Origin: Pseudomonadota bacterium
GTDB lineage: Bacteria; Pseudomonadota; Gammaproteobacteria; Burkholderiales; Ferrovaceae
Reading direction: 5' to 3'
NCBI GenBank assembly: GCA_028873535.1
Contig: JAGWIJ010000024.1
Coordinates: 1-34,911 of the forward strand
Length of the DNA stretch: 34,911 nucleotides
Part shown: positions 7,732-15,326 of the stretch, in pieces
How the letters are laid out: the number at the start of each line of letters is the position of its first letter
Position numbering within the stretch: position 1 is the stretch's first letter
Program-made: the position numbers and the translations under genes
The notes under the pieces: generated by a model
Seen by the model: the letters and a program-made list of their open reading frames with translations, nothing else
Told to the model about the DNA's origin: nothing
Databases searched by the model: none

Positions 7732-8277
7732 ATGAGCACCGCCGCACGCCGCTTCGAAGCGCTGGTGCTGCCCTGGCTGGACGCCGGCTACAACCTGGCG
7801 CGCTGGCTGCTGCACGACGATGCCGCCGCCGAGGACGTGGTGCAGGAGGCAGCGCTGCGCGCGTTCCGCCATCTGGCGGGCCTGCGCGGCGAGGATGCGC
7901 GGCCGTGGTTTCTCAAGATCGTGCGCAACGCGTGCCTGGCCTGGATCAGCGAGCGCCGCGGCGGGCGCGAGATGACGGGCTGGGAAGACGAGGAACTTGA
8001 ACACCTGCAGGTCAGCGCCGGACAGCTGGGCGCGGATCCGGCAGCCGCCCTCGATCGCACACGCCTGCAGCAGGCCATCGACCAGGCGATCCGCGAACTC
8101 CCGCCAGCCCTGCGCGAAGTGCTGGTGCTGCGTGAACTCGAGGGCCTGGAATATGCGGAAATCGCGTCCATTGCAGCGATCCCGGTCGGCACCGTGATGT
8201 CACGCCTGTCGCGCGCACGCGAACGCCTGCGCACAACCCTTGCGCTGTCCCGCAACGGACCGGCCCCCACCCACTGA
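7732..8277 (+). CDS. ECF-family RNA polymerase sigma factor
   Basis: This 181-residue protein has the two-domain ECF layout. Region 2 spans about residues 10-75 and includes 'AAAEDVVQEAALRAFRHL', the core-binding and -10-recognition part. Region 4 spans about 120-170, with 'LPPALREVLVLRELEGLEY' leading into the helix-turn-helix 'IASIAAIPVGTVMSRLSRAR' that reads the -35. No region 1.1 or 3 is present. The anti-sigma gene starts 10 bases after its stop, the usual arrangement for a membrane-sequestered sigma factor. The likely target is its own operon, where an ECF-type promoter motif lies at 6701-6731; other targets cannot be seen. The inducing signal is unknown, though the exported phosphoesterase points to an envelope or periplasmic cue. 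Confidence 0.94.
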   Translation: MSTAARRFEALVLPWLDAGYNLARWLLHDDAAAEDVVQEAALRAFRHLAGLRGEDARPWFLKIVRNACLAWISERRGGREMTGWEDEELEHLQVSAGQLGADPAAALDRTRLQQAIDQAIRELPPALREVLVLRELEGLEYAEIASIAAIPVGTVMSRLSRARERLRTTLALSRNGPAPTH

Positions 8278-8287
8278 CGACCCCGAC

Positions 8288-8980
8288 ATGGACGACCAGG
8301 ACCTTTCCCGACTGATCCAGACCCACGCCACGCGCCATCAGGCCAGCGGCCGGCTGCGCGCGGAGCTACGCGCGCGCATCGCGCTTGAGACGGCGGCACG
8401 GCGCCCCGGAAGCGCTGTGCGCACTGGTTTTCCCGTCTGGTTGCGACTGCGCCAGGTCCTGCCCGCCGTGCACTGGCGCAGCGCGCTCGCCGGAGGGGCT
8501 GCCGGGGCGCTCGCCACCTGGCTGCTGATCCTGCCGGCAGCACGGCTGGCGCTGGACCAGGGTCAAGACATGGCAGCCGTGCTGGGCGAACAGCACGTTC
8601 ATGCGCTCGGCCCGGGCCCGCTGATCCAGGTCGCTTCCAGCGACCGCCACACCGTCAAGCCCTGGTTCCAGGGCCGGCTCGACTATGCGCCCACGGTGCT
8701 GGATCTGGCCGTGGACGGCTTCCCCCTGCTGGGCGGACGCGTGGAAAGCGTGAACGGCCACGCCACGGCCGTGCTGGTGTACGAGCACCACCGCCACCTG
8801 GTCGATCTCTACCTGTGGCCGGACACGCACGACAGTGGTGAGACGCGCACCCAGTGGCGTGGCTTCAAGCTGGCGCGCTGGAGCGACGGTGGCATGCAGT
8901 ACTGGGCCGTCTCGGACATGGACGCCACCGAGCTTGCGCACTTCGGGGCGGCCTGGCGGATACGGCGTCTGCGCCCCTGA
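8288..8980 (+). CDS. Membrane anti-sigma factor lacking a zinc-binding N-terminal motif
   Basis: From ATG 8288 this is a 230-residue protein with a short cytoplasmic part (1-60), one membrane helix (about 65-84, 'SALAGGAAGALATWLLILPA') and a periplasmic domain. The periplasmic part contains 'SSDRHTVKPWFQGRLDYAP' (118-136) and 'VDGFPLLGGRVESVNG', a signature I associate with membrane anti-sigma factors partnered with ECF sigma factors. Many relatives carry an N-terminal HxxxCxxC zinc anti-sigma motif; here the N-terminus is short ('MDDQDLSRLIQTHATRHQAS') and has no cysteine. An in-frame upstream TTG at 8240 adds only 16 residues with a single Cys and overlaps the sigma gene, so it does not restore the motif. 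It is expected to hold the upstream sigma factor inactive at the membrane. Confidence 0.82.
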   Translation: MDDQDLSRLIQTHATRHQASGRLRAELRARIALETAARRPGSAVRTGFPVWLRLRQVLPAVHWRSALAGGAAGALATWLLILPAARLALDQGQDMAAVLGEQHVHALGPGPLIQVASSDRHTVKPWFQGRLDYAPTVLDLAVDGFPLLGGRVESVNGHATAVLVYEHHRHLVDLYLWPDTHDSGETRTQWRGFKLARWSDGGMQYWAVSDMDATELAHFGAAWRIRRLRP

Positions 8981-9086
8981 ACGCCAGCACGCTGCGCCAG
9001 GCCCGACGGGGCCGCACACGCGCTGGACCCGGTGATTGTGGGCGTGCGGCGCGGGGAAATCGGACCGAATTGAAAGGAGTCGTGGC

Positions 9087-9113
9087 TTAAGTTTAGCTGT
9101 TGTTTGCCGTAGG
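9087..9113 (+). promoter_or_regulatory. Candidate sigma-28 (FliA) flagellar-class promoter
   Basis: TTAAGTTT (9087-9094), an 11-base spacer and GCCGTAGG (9106-9113) match the sigma-28 consensus TAAAGTTT-N11-GCCGATAA at 7 of 8 and the first 4 of 8 positions, with exact spacing. It precedes a chemotaxis transducer, the gene class sigma-28 normally controls. Transcription would start near 9120. Confidence 0.6.
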
Positions 9114-9168
9114 ACAGGACCGAGCGACCGCAGCATGCCCGTCGGGTAAGCCAAACGAGGAGAACGCC

Positions 9169-10284
9169 TTGGCATTTTTTCAAGCGAAGCCGCCAGCCGT
9201 CTGCAAGGACTGCTCACAGCTGCGCGGTCGCGTGAGTGAACTCGAGTTGGCCCTCGAACAGAGCCGCAGTGCCGCCGCGGATCACCAGGCCAAGGCCGCC
9301 CAAGCCCAGCAGGAGCTGACTGGCCTGCGCAGCCTGCTGGGCAACTTCGTCGCCTTCCACGAGTCGATGACGGCGACCCAATCGTCCTTCGCGGCGCTCT
9401 CCGATCTGCTCGGTGGCGAACGCCGGCGTGCCGCCGAGGCGCGCGGCATCGCCGGCACCGGTCGCGCGGCGGCAGAACGGATCGCCGGCGACCTGAGCGT
9501 GCTCGCCGAGCAGTCCCACGGCGCAGCCGACCGCGTCAGCCGGCTCGATGCACGCGCTCAGGATGTCGGCGGCATCGTGCAGCTGATCCGCGAAGTCGCC
9601 AACCAGACCAATCTGCTGGCCCTCAATGCCGCCATCGAGGCCGCACGCGCCGGCGAGCACGGCCGCGGATTCGCCGTGGTGGCGGACGAAGTCCGCAAAC
9701 TGGCAGAGCGCACCGAAAGCGCCACCACCGACATCACGCGTCTGGTCGGCGAAATCCACGCCGACAGCACCAGCGGCCGCGAGAGCATGGAGGCCCTGGC
9801 ACGCCACGCCGCCGCCAGCAGCGCCGACGGGCAGCAGGCGGCATCCGCCATGCACGCCGCGCTGGGCCTGGCGGGCAGCATGGAACTGGCGATCGCCGGC
9901 GGCGCGCTGCGCGGCTTCTGCGAACTCGCCAAGATGGACCATCTGATTTTCAAGTTCCGGGTCTACAAGGTCCTGTTCGGACTCGGCACGGAGCCCGACA
10001 GCGCCTTCTCTTCCCATATGGCCTGCCGCCTGGGCAAGTGGTACTACGAGGGTGACGGCAAGGTCTGCTTTTCAGGGCTTGCCGGCTACCGCGACCTCGA
10101 TGCGCCACACGCGCGGGTCCACAGCGCCGCCATCGAGGCCTTGCGTGCCGGACGCGACGGGCAGCGTGAGGCCATGGTCCAGGCGACCGCGGAGATGGAA
10201 GCGGCCAGCCTTCAGGTGATGAATGCCCTTGAGCGCATGGCCAGGTCACGACCGGACGATCTGCTGGCACTCTGCGCCCACTGA
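9169..10284 (+). CDS. Soluble methyl-accepting-type chemoreceptor with C-terminal CZB zinc-binding domain
   Basis: From TTG 9169 this encodes 371 residues with no membrane helix and no HAMP domain, so it is a cytoplasmic transducer. Residues 12-60 hold a CKDC motif and a coiled coil. Residues about 90-235 form the signalling hairpin, with its tip at '[20 protein letters not shown]' and '[18 protein letters not shown]'. Residues about 250-355 form a CZB domain with its zinc ligands: His258 ('MDHLIFKFR'), Cys286 ('[10 protein letters not shown]'), His314 and His318 ('PHARVH'). CZB domains bind zinc and can sense zinc or hypochlorite. The TTG is preferred because GAGGAG lies six bases upstream and the earlier TTG at 9100 falls inside the promoter motif. 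The gene appears to be monocistronic. Confidence 0.9.
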   Translation: MAFFQAKPPAVCKDCSQLRGRVSELELALEQSRSAAADHQAKAAQAQQELTGLRSLLGNFVAFHESMTATQSSFAALSDLLGGERRRAAEARGIAGTGRAAAERIAGDLSVLAEQSHGAADRVSRLDARAQDVGGIVQLIREVANQTNLLALNAAIEAARAGEHGRGFAVVADEVRKLAERTESATTDITRLVGEIHADSTSGRESMEALARHAAASSADGQQAASAMHAALGLAGSMELAIAGGALRGFCELAKMDHLIFKFRVYKVLFGLGTEPDSAFSSHMACRLGKWYYEGDGKVCFSGLAGYRDLDAPHARVHSAAIEALRAGRDGQREAMVQATAEMEAASLQVMNALERMARSRPDDLLALCAH

Positions 10285-10344
10285 GCCTGAGAGGCGCGCG
10301 GCCGCAGACCAAGCAGCGTCGGCAGGCAGCGACGACCGTGGGCG

Positions 10345-10350
10345 TACAAT
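10345..10350 (+). promoter_or_regulatory. Candidate -10 element upstream of the marR-type gene
   Basis: TACAAT lies 85 bases before the chosen ATG, in the 150-base gap between the chemoreceptor and the MarR gene. No good -35 is seen 17 bases upstream. A loose inverted repeat, GCGGCT (10372-10377) and AGCCGC (10390-10395), downstream of it could be an operator, but the evidence is thin. Confidence 0.3.
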
Positions 10351-10434
10351 CGCGACACAGGTCGGATGCCAGCGGCTGCCCTCGATGTGAGCCGCATGCC
10401 ACCGTGTGCTCGACCAAGGGCTGAAAAATATCCG

Positions 10435-11049
10435 ATGAGCGCCAGAAAAAGCCAGAAATCCACCGCTTCCAGAATGCGCAAGACCCGTGTATTGCAGGCG
10501 GACGCCCAGGCATTGATCGCGAAAGCGACCGCCGGCGGCCCGGCGATCGCGCAGGAAGGCCATAACTTCCTGGTGTTCGGCGACGCGCTCAGCGGGAACC
10601 GGCGCGACACACGGCTCGGCTCACTGATCCACGACATTTCCCGGCTGCGCCGTACAGCTCTCGATCAGATCCTGAAGCCGCTGGGCGTGACACGCGCGCA
10701 ATGGTGGGTGATCGCCCACCTGTCGCGCCACGATGGCATGGTGCAGACGCAACTCGCGGAGTCTTTGGAGGTCGGCAAGGCCAGCCTGGGCGCCCTGCTC
10801 GAGCGCCTCGAAGCGACCGGCCTCATCGAGCGCCGTCCAGATCCCGACGATCGCCGCGCGAAGCGGGTTCATCTCACCGAGACCGCGGTGCATCTGCTGG
10901 GCAGGCTGCAGGCCGCCGAAGCTGCCTTCAATATTCGCATGCTGCAGGGCATCGGAGACAAGGACCGGCGCGAACTGGTCCGTCTGCTGTCGCTGATCAA
11001 GGGCACCCTTGTTGCCAGCCACCTGGACGCCACGGTCGACGGCGTTTAG
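10435..11049 (+). CDS. MarR-family transcriptional regulator
   Basis: From ATG 10435 this is a 204-residue DNA-binding protein. The winged helix-turn-helix covers about residues 84-150: 'LGVTRAQWWVIAHLSRHDG', then 'QTQLAESLEVGKASLGALLE' as helix-turn-helix and 'IERRPDPDDRRAKRVHLTE' as the wing, with the DxRxxRxxLT pattern typical of MarR. Flanking helices (65-80, 155-200) would form the dimer interface. About 60 N-terminal residues, rich in Lys, Arg and Ser at the start, precede the usual MarR core. The start is uncertain: no strong Shine-Dalgarno is visible and in-frame starts exist at 10366 and 10396. It may control itself or the acyltransferase 65 bases downstream; the ligand is unknown. 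Confidence 0.9.
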   Translation: MSARKSQKSTASRMRKTRVLQADAQALIAKATAGGPAIAQEGHNFLVFGDALSGNRRDTRLGSLIHDISRLRRTALDQILKPLGVTRAQWWVIAHLSRHDGMVQTQLAESLEVGKASLGALLERLEATGLIERRPDPDDRRAKRVHLTETAVHLLGRLQAAEAAFNIRMLQGIGDKDRRELVRLLSLIKGTLVASHLDATVDGV

Positions 11050-11078
11050 CTACCCGCGGCTGGCTGTGCCGAAACTTG

Positions 11079-11084
11079 TACAAT
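11079..11084 (+). promoter_or_regulatory. Candidate -10 element upstream of the acyltransferase gene
   Basis: TACAAT occurs in the 64-base gap before the acyltransferase, within 'CTTGTACAATGCGC'. It would give a leader of about 24 bases. The -35 region is poor, so independent transcription is only a possibility. Confidence 0.3.
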
Positions 11085-11113
11085 GCGCGCACCCTGGCCC
11101 CTTGCGATGGACG

Positions 11114-13213
11114 ATGCTCGAGTACCGCCCCGATATTGACGGTCTGCGCGCGCTGGCAGTTCTTGCGGTGCTGCTGTTCCATGCGTTTCCGGCCTGGTTT
11201 CCAGGCGGCTTCATCGGCGTCGATGTGTTTTTCGTGATTTCCGGCTACCTGATCGGGAATATCGTCAGCCGCGATCTGACTGCCGCGCGTTTTCGTTTTG
11301 CCCACTTCTACGCGCGCCGCGCCTTGCGGATTCTTCCGGCGCTGACGGTCGTGATGCTGACCGTGGCGGTCATTTCCTGGTACGGGATGTTTCCCGGCGA
11401 GTACAAGCTGCTCGGCTCACACATGGTCGCGGCCTCACTGTTTGCGGAGAACGGCCTGCTGGCGCAAGAGGCCGGCTACTTCGCCCAAGCCAGCAATACC
11501 AAACCCCTGATGCACCTGTGGTCCCTGTCGATCGAAGAGCAGTTCTACCTTGCCTTCCCGCTGCTGCTGATCGGACTGAAGCGCCTGCGTGGCGGGGTGC
11601 TCTGGCCTCTCGCCGGCATTGCGCTGCTCTCGCTGTTGAGTTGCGCCGTGCTGACTCACTACGACGCGGAGCACGCCTTCTTCAATCCCCTGGCACGCGC
11701 CTGGGAGATTCTCTTCGGTGCCGTGCTGGCGGAACTGGGGAACTGGCCCGCGCGCCCTGCCGGCACGGCGCCTGCGTCCGCCTACCCTGGCGGGCAGGCA
11801 GCGGGCGCCGTCCCGCCATTGCGTGCTTCACGCGCTGGCTCCGCGATGGCAGCCATCGGCCTGCTGCTCTTCCTTGGCGGCGTCTTTGGCTTTCATCCGC
11901 GCCTGCAGTACCCGGGGCTGTGGGCAATGCTGCCAGTACTGGCGGCACTGCTGATCATCGCCGCCGGCGCCACGGCAACGCTGAACCGGCGCCTGCTGGC
12001 ACATCCGTGGCTACGGATCGGGGGACGCATCAGTTATCCGCTCTATCTTTGGCACTGGCCCCTGCTGTCCCTGCTCACGCTGCTGGCCGCTGACCACGAC
12101 AGCCCATGGTTGCGGCTGCTGGTGCTCGCGGCCAGCGTCGCACTGGCTTTGCTCACCTACCATGGCATCGAACGGCCGCTGCAACGGCAGCGACAGTCCC
12201 GCCTGCCATTGCTGGCGGTGGTCATGTCCGCACTTCTGGTGACCACCGCGGGTGCCGATATCTATCTGCGTGACGGTTTGAGCTTCCGCCTGAAAGATGC
12301 ACGTGCAGCGCGGTACACCTTCGGGATGGCCAGCTTTCCGGATTCCGCGCTGCGCAATGCGGCTTGCGAAAACCGGCTGGGACCGGCGGCGCAAAACGCG
12401 CAGTTCTGCATGCTCTCCAAAGCCGCCGAGCCGACGGTGATGCTGATCGGTGATTCCACCGCGTGGGAGCTTTACAGTGGCTTGGCGCAGGAACCGCTGC
12501 TCAGCACAGAGACCTTCCTGAGCCTGAACCATGGCTTGTGCGTACCGTTCCTGGGCTACGGATTGGGTTCGCGCAACACCCTCAGTACCTGCCAGGCCAT
12601 CGGATCGCTGGCACTCAAGGTCGCTCTGCAGACGCCCTCCATCCGGACTGTCATCCTGGCGGCCAATCCGCGGATCCCGGACGATGCCACGATGCTCGAC
12701 TTCGGCTACACCCCGACGCCCGCGAGCGCTGCCGCCACGCCGGCATCGCGCGGCGCGGCAGCGCAGCTGGCCTTACGAGGATTCGCCGAGGCATTGCTGG
12801 GCAGCGGCCGCCGGCTGGTCGTGGTCGTCGGTAACCCGCAGTTTCCCTTCCGACTCGCGGAATGCGTCGCGAGTCACCTGCCCATGCGCTTCGATTCCCG
12901 CGGCGCCGAGTCGTGTGCACTCAGCCGCCAGGACTTCGATCATCAGCGCGAACCGTATCTGGCCTTGTTACATGCCGCGTTGAACGGACTGGCCGGAGCC
13001 AGCATCGTCGACACCGCGGCGACGTTGTGCACCGACGACGCCTGCCCGGTCGCGCGGGGCAAGGATCTGCTGTATGTGGATGACCTGCACCTGTCGACGA
13101 CGGGATCCGCCCTGGTTGCCCGCCAACTGCAACACGAACTGTGCAGCGCTGCTGCCGGGCCTGCCGGCGCTGCCGCCTCGGACCCTGCCAGCGCATCCGT
13201 CGCATCGAAGTGA
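11114..13213 (+). CDS. OafA/YrhL-type membrane acyltransferase with C-terminal SGNH domain
   Basis: This 699-residue protein is a two-part O-acyltransferase. Residues 1-390 form the acyltransferase-3 membrane domain with about ten helices, starting 'MLEYRPDIDGLRALAVLAVL' with its conserved His in 'LLFHAFP', then 'FIGVDVFFVISGYLI' and 'PLMHLWSLSIEEQFYLAFPL'. Residues about 420-690 form a periplasmic SGNH hydrolase-like domain: the serine is Ser448 in 'LIGDSTAWELY', and the D-x-x-H pair is Asp656/His659 in 'VDDLHLSTTGS'. Such proteins usually move acetyl groups onto lipopolysaccharide O-antigen, exopolysaccharide or peptidoglycan. No glycan-synthesis gene is nearby, so the acceptor is unknown. 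The start was chosen for the canonical 'YRPDIDGLRA' N-terminus; no clear Shine-Dalgarno precedes it. Confidence 0.92.
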   Translation: MLEYRPDIDGLRALAVLAVLLFHAFPAWFPGGFIGVDVFFVISGYLIGNIVSRDLTAARFRFAHFYARRALRILPALTVVMLTVAVISWYGMFPGEYKLLGSHMVAASLFAENGLLAQEAGYFAQASNTKPLMHLWSLSIEEQFYLAFPLLLIGLKRLRGGVLWPLAGIALLSLLSCAVLTHYDAEHAFFNPLARAWEILFGAVLAELGNWPARPAGTAPASAYPGGQAAGAVPPLRASRAGSAMAAIGLLLFLGGVFGFHPRLQYPGLWAMLPVLAALLIIAAGATATLNRRLLAHPWLRIGGRISYPLYLWHWPLLSLLTLLAADHDSPWLRLLVLAASVALALLTYHGIERPLQRQRQSRLPLLAVVMSALLVTTAGADIYLRDGLSFRLKDARAARYTFGMASFPDSALRNAACENRLGPAAQNAQFCMLSKAAEPTVMLIGDSTAWELYSGLAQEPLLSTETFLSLNHGLCVPFLGYGLGSRNTLSTCQAIGSLALKVALQTPSIRTVILAANPRIPDDATMLDFGYTPTPASAAATPASRGAAAQLALRGFAEALLGSGRRLVVVVGNPQFPFRLAECVASHLPMRFDSRGAESCALSRQDFDHQREPYLALLHAALNGLAGASIVDTAATLCTDDACPVARGKDLLYVDDLHLSTTGSALVARQLQHELCSAAAGPAGAAASDPASASVASK

Positions 13214-13243
13214 CCGAATCGCCCAAGGACCGTATCCGGCAAG

Positions 13244-13363
13244 ATGCGTCGCAGTGAACTGCGCCGGATGGAAGCCGCGCGGCGCCTTGGCGGCATGCGC
13301 GCCAGCGGGGAATTCTTAGAGGAGGACTTCGTGCCTCCCAGCGCAAAAGTCGACGCGGTCTGA
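13244..13363 (+). CDS. Possible 39-residue small protein, unrecognised
   Basis: ATG 13244 to TGA 13361-13363 encodes a 39-residue peptide with an Arg-rich first half (MRRSELRRMEAARRLGG) and an acidic segment (SGEFLEEDFVPPS). It occupies most of the 190-base gap between the acyltransferase and the convergent DksA-like gene. The amphipathic start and charge segregation look protein-like, but no convincing ribosome-binding site precedes the ATG and I do not recognise the sequence. It could be chance. Confidence 0.25.
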   Translation: MRRSELRRMEAARRLGGMRASGEFLEEDFVPPSAKVDAV

Positions 13364-13391
13364 ACGACCCGGTGCACTCACGCTTGGGTCA

Positions 13392-13421
13392 GCGCCGCAC
13401 GCCCTACAGCCGGTGCGGCGC
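13392..13421 (-). terminator. Hairpin around the stop codon of the DksA/TraR-like gene
   Basis: GCGCCGCAC (13392-13400) and GTGCGGCGC (13413-13421) are perfect 9-bp complements with a 12-base loop that contains the TAG stop (13404-13406) of the minus-strand gene. There is no U-tract, so it may stabilise the 3' end or act as a weak or bidirectional terminator between the convergent genes. Confidence 0.4.
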
Positions 13422-13802
13422 GCCCGCCCCTGCCTCGCGTTCGTGACGCGTCTGGCAGCTCAGGCAACGCATGGCCGTCGGATTGGCACGCAGTCGACGC
13501 GCGTCGATCGCGTCGCCACAGGTATTGCAATAGCCATAGTCGGCGTTGGCGATACGCTGGCGGGCCGCCTCGATCTCGGCGAGCTCCGTCAGGTGGTGGC
13601 TGTGCATCACGTGTTCGGTGTCATTGAGCACGTCCGCGCTGGCTTCATCGGCGATATCGGTCACCGTCGTCCCGGCACGTTCGGCGTAGTCGGTGGCGGC
13701 GCCCAACGCCGCCTCGCGACTCACCAGCGTGCGCAGTTCGCCCGCGCGCCGCGCCAGTTCCTCGCCCAGCTGCGCGATATCGTATGCCGTGAGTTTTCCC
13801 AT
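13404..13802 (-). CDS. TraR/DksA-type zinc-finger protein
   Basis: This 132-residue protein ends in the C4 zinc finger of the TraR/DksA family: Cys92-x2-Cys95 ('YGYCNTCGDAIDARRL') and Cys113-x2-Cys116 ('RCLSCQTRHE'), with 'RLRANPTAMRCLSCQ' a typical segment. Family members bind in the RNA polymerase secondary channel or act as related small regulators. The N-terminal helical part (about 1-85) carries the coiled-coil-like 'SHHLTELAEIEAARQRIANA'; the usual DxxDxA tip of DksA is not obvious, so classic DksA function should not be assumed. AGGAGAG precedes the ATG at the right spacing. It is probably transcribed alone from the 189-base gap upstream. Confidence 0.88.
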   Translation of the reverse strand: MGKLTAYDIAQLGEELARRAGELRTLVSREAALGAATDYAERAGTTVTDIADEASADVLNDTEHVMHSHHLTELAEIEAARQRIANADYGYCNTCGDAIDARRLRANPTAMRCLSCQTRHEREAGAGAPHRL

Positions 13803-13937
13803 GGCGGTCTCTCCTGTCCGGTGGACGCTCCAGCGAGTCGGGCGACCCGGCGCTTGTCCCCTGTGAACAGTCTAAAGCGCGCCGGCCACAGTACTTTGAC
13901 CAAGCGCAAGATTCGCACGCCTCGGCGCCCGAGCCCC

Positions 13938-13958
13938 CGGCGCGATCGGCTCGCGCCG
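13938..13958 (-). promoter_or_regulatory. Stem-loop downstream of the di-haem cytochrome gene
   Basis: CGGCGCGA (13938-13945) and TCGCGCCG (13951-13958) form a perfect 8-bp stem with a 5-base loop, about 35 bases past the cytochrome stop. No U-tract follows on the minus strand. It may mark the 3' end of the TonB-receptor operon. The rest of the 13803-13991 gap should hold the DksA-like gene's promoter, but I see no convincing -35/-10 pair. Confidence 0.35.
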
Positions 13959-13991
13959 TCGCAACGATCCGATGGCCGCGCCAGTGGGCTG

Positions 13992-15326
13992 CTAGCGCCC
14001 TGCCACAAAGTCCAACAGCGCCAGACGATCTGCCCGGGACAGGCGCACGAAGCGCTGGCGCGCAGCCTGAGCCTCGCCACCGTGCCACAGCACCGCCTCT
14101 TCCAGGCTGCGCGCACGCCCGTCATGCAGGAATCCGGCACGCCCATCGACCTCGCGCGCCAGTCCGATACCCCACAGCGGTGCGGTCCGCCATGCGCGCG
14201 AACCGGCACGGAAATCAGGGCGTCCATCGGCAAGTGCTGCGCCCATGTCGTGCAGCAGAAGATCGGTGTAGGGATGGATCACCGACTCACCGCCTGCTGA
14301 CGCGCCGTGCCGATCGGCCACATGCAGTTCGGGCAGGTGGCAGTTGGCGCAACCCGCCTGCGTGAATGCCGCTTCGCCGCGCGCATCCGACGGCACGGAA
14401 GCCGGTGGCACGGCCAATGTCGCCACATAGGCCGCCGTGTCGGCAAGCTGCTTCGGGTCGAGCTGCGGCACACGTCCCGCCGGCGCCTGCCGGCAAGCCT
14501 GCTGGACTGAGGTGCAATTGCGCTGCGGGAACATCCCCGACGTGATGCCCATGTCCCCCAGGAAGGCCGCCGCCACTTGCTGGGTCAGATGCGGCACGTT
14601 GGCCTTCCAGCCGAAACGTCCCACCGCCATCTGCGCGTTCCCGGCATTCCACACCAGATTGACCCTGCCGCGCACATGGTCCGGCCGCTGCCGGCGCGCC
14701 AGCGTCAGCAGTTCCGCGTCCGGCACGGCATCGAGCAGGCCGGTACCGTAGACAGCGGGTGCGATCCGGGCCGAAGTCTGCACCTTGCGCATGGGTCCGT
14801 AAGCCAACTCCGTGAGCTGCAGGCGTGGACGGCGCAATGCGCACAGGGATCCATCCGGATAGCGGAACACGTCCGGCTGCCAGGACAGGCGGGCGCGGCC
14901 TTCGCCTGGAACCCCCGGGATGCCCTGCTCGTTGAACTGGTCGCCGTAGGCCGCCGACGGCCGCGGTCCGCCATGAGGTCCATGCCCCGGCACGGACAGC
15001 CGGACCAGCATTGAGCGCATGCGCTCACCAGGGCCGTCCGGCGCATGGCCGCGGCCGTTGCCAGGGTGGCAGGCAGAGCACGAGAAGGCGTTGTAGAGCG
15101 GCCCCAGGCCTTCCACTTCGTGTTCCAGCGAAGGTGCGACCACCCAGACCTGGTGAAACAAGGCGCGACCGCGCAGGAAGGCCGCCGACTGGGCAGCGTC
15201 GAGGCCATCGACCGCCTGACTGTAGGCCTCCGGTCCGCGCTCCGCCGGAACACCGGCCACTGCCGCCGCAGGCAGCAGTGCGATGGACAGGCGCAGCACG
15301 AAGCCCAGGCGATGCGACGGTTTCAC
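13992..15326 (-). CDS. Periplasmic di-haem c-type cytochrome (DUF1111 family, COG3488-like)
   Basis: This 444-residue exported protein carries two c-type haem sites: C83-S-A-C86-H87 in 'YNAFSCSACHPGNGRGHAP' and C326-A-N-C329-H330 in 'QAGCANCHLPELH'. Residues 1-25 are a signal peptide ('LRLSIALLPAAAVAG'). The N-terminal 'GLGPLYNAFSCSACH' matches the DUF1111 group, distantly related to di-haem cytochrome c peroxidases; the C-terminal 'HDGRARSLEEAVLWHGGEA' is also typical of that fold. The substrate is unknown. I recall family members often lying beside imelysin-type iron-regulated genes. Its ATG overlaps the stop of the binding-protein gene (ATGA), so the two are translationally coupled, which suggests a redox step on the same substrate, perhaps a metal. 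Confidence 0.87.
   Translation of the reverse strand: MKPSHRLGFVLRLSIALLPAAAVAGVPAERGPEAYSQAVDGLDAAQSAAFLRGRALFHQVWVVAPSLEHEVEGLGPLYNAFSCSACHPGNGRGHAPDGPGERMRSMLVRLSVPGHGPHGGPRPSAAYGDQFNEQGIPGVPGEGRARLSWQPDVFRYPDGSLCALRRPRLQLTELAYGPMRKVQTSARIAPAVYGTGLLDAVPDAELLTLARRQRPDHVRGRVNLVWNAGNAQMAVGRFGWKANVPHLTQQVAAAFLGDMGITSGMFPQRNCTSVQQACRQAPAGRVPQLDPKQLADTAAYVATLAVPPASVPSDARGEAAFTQAGCANCHLPELHVADRHGASAGGESVIHPYTDLLLHDMGAALADGRPDFRAGSRAWRTAPLWGIGLAREVDGRAGFLHDGRARSLEEAVLWHGGEAQAARQRFVRLSRADRLALLDFVAGR

Noticed and set aside
9100-9168. Upstream TTG start for the CZB chemoreceptor
   Set aside because: It falls inside the sigma-28-type promoter and has no ribosome-binding site, whereas TTG 9169 has GAGGAG at six bases.
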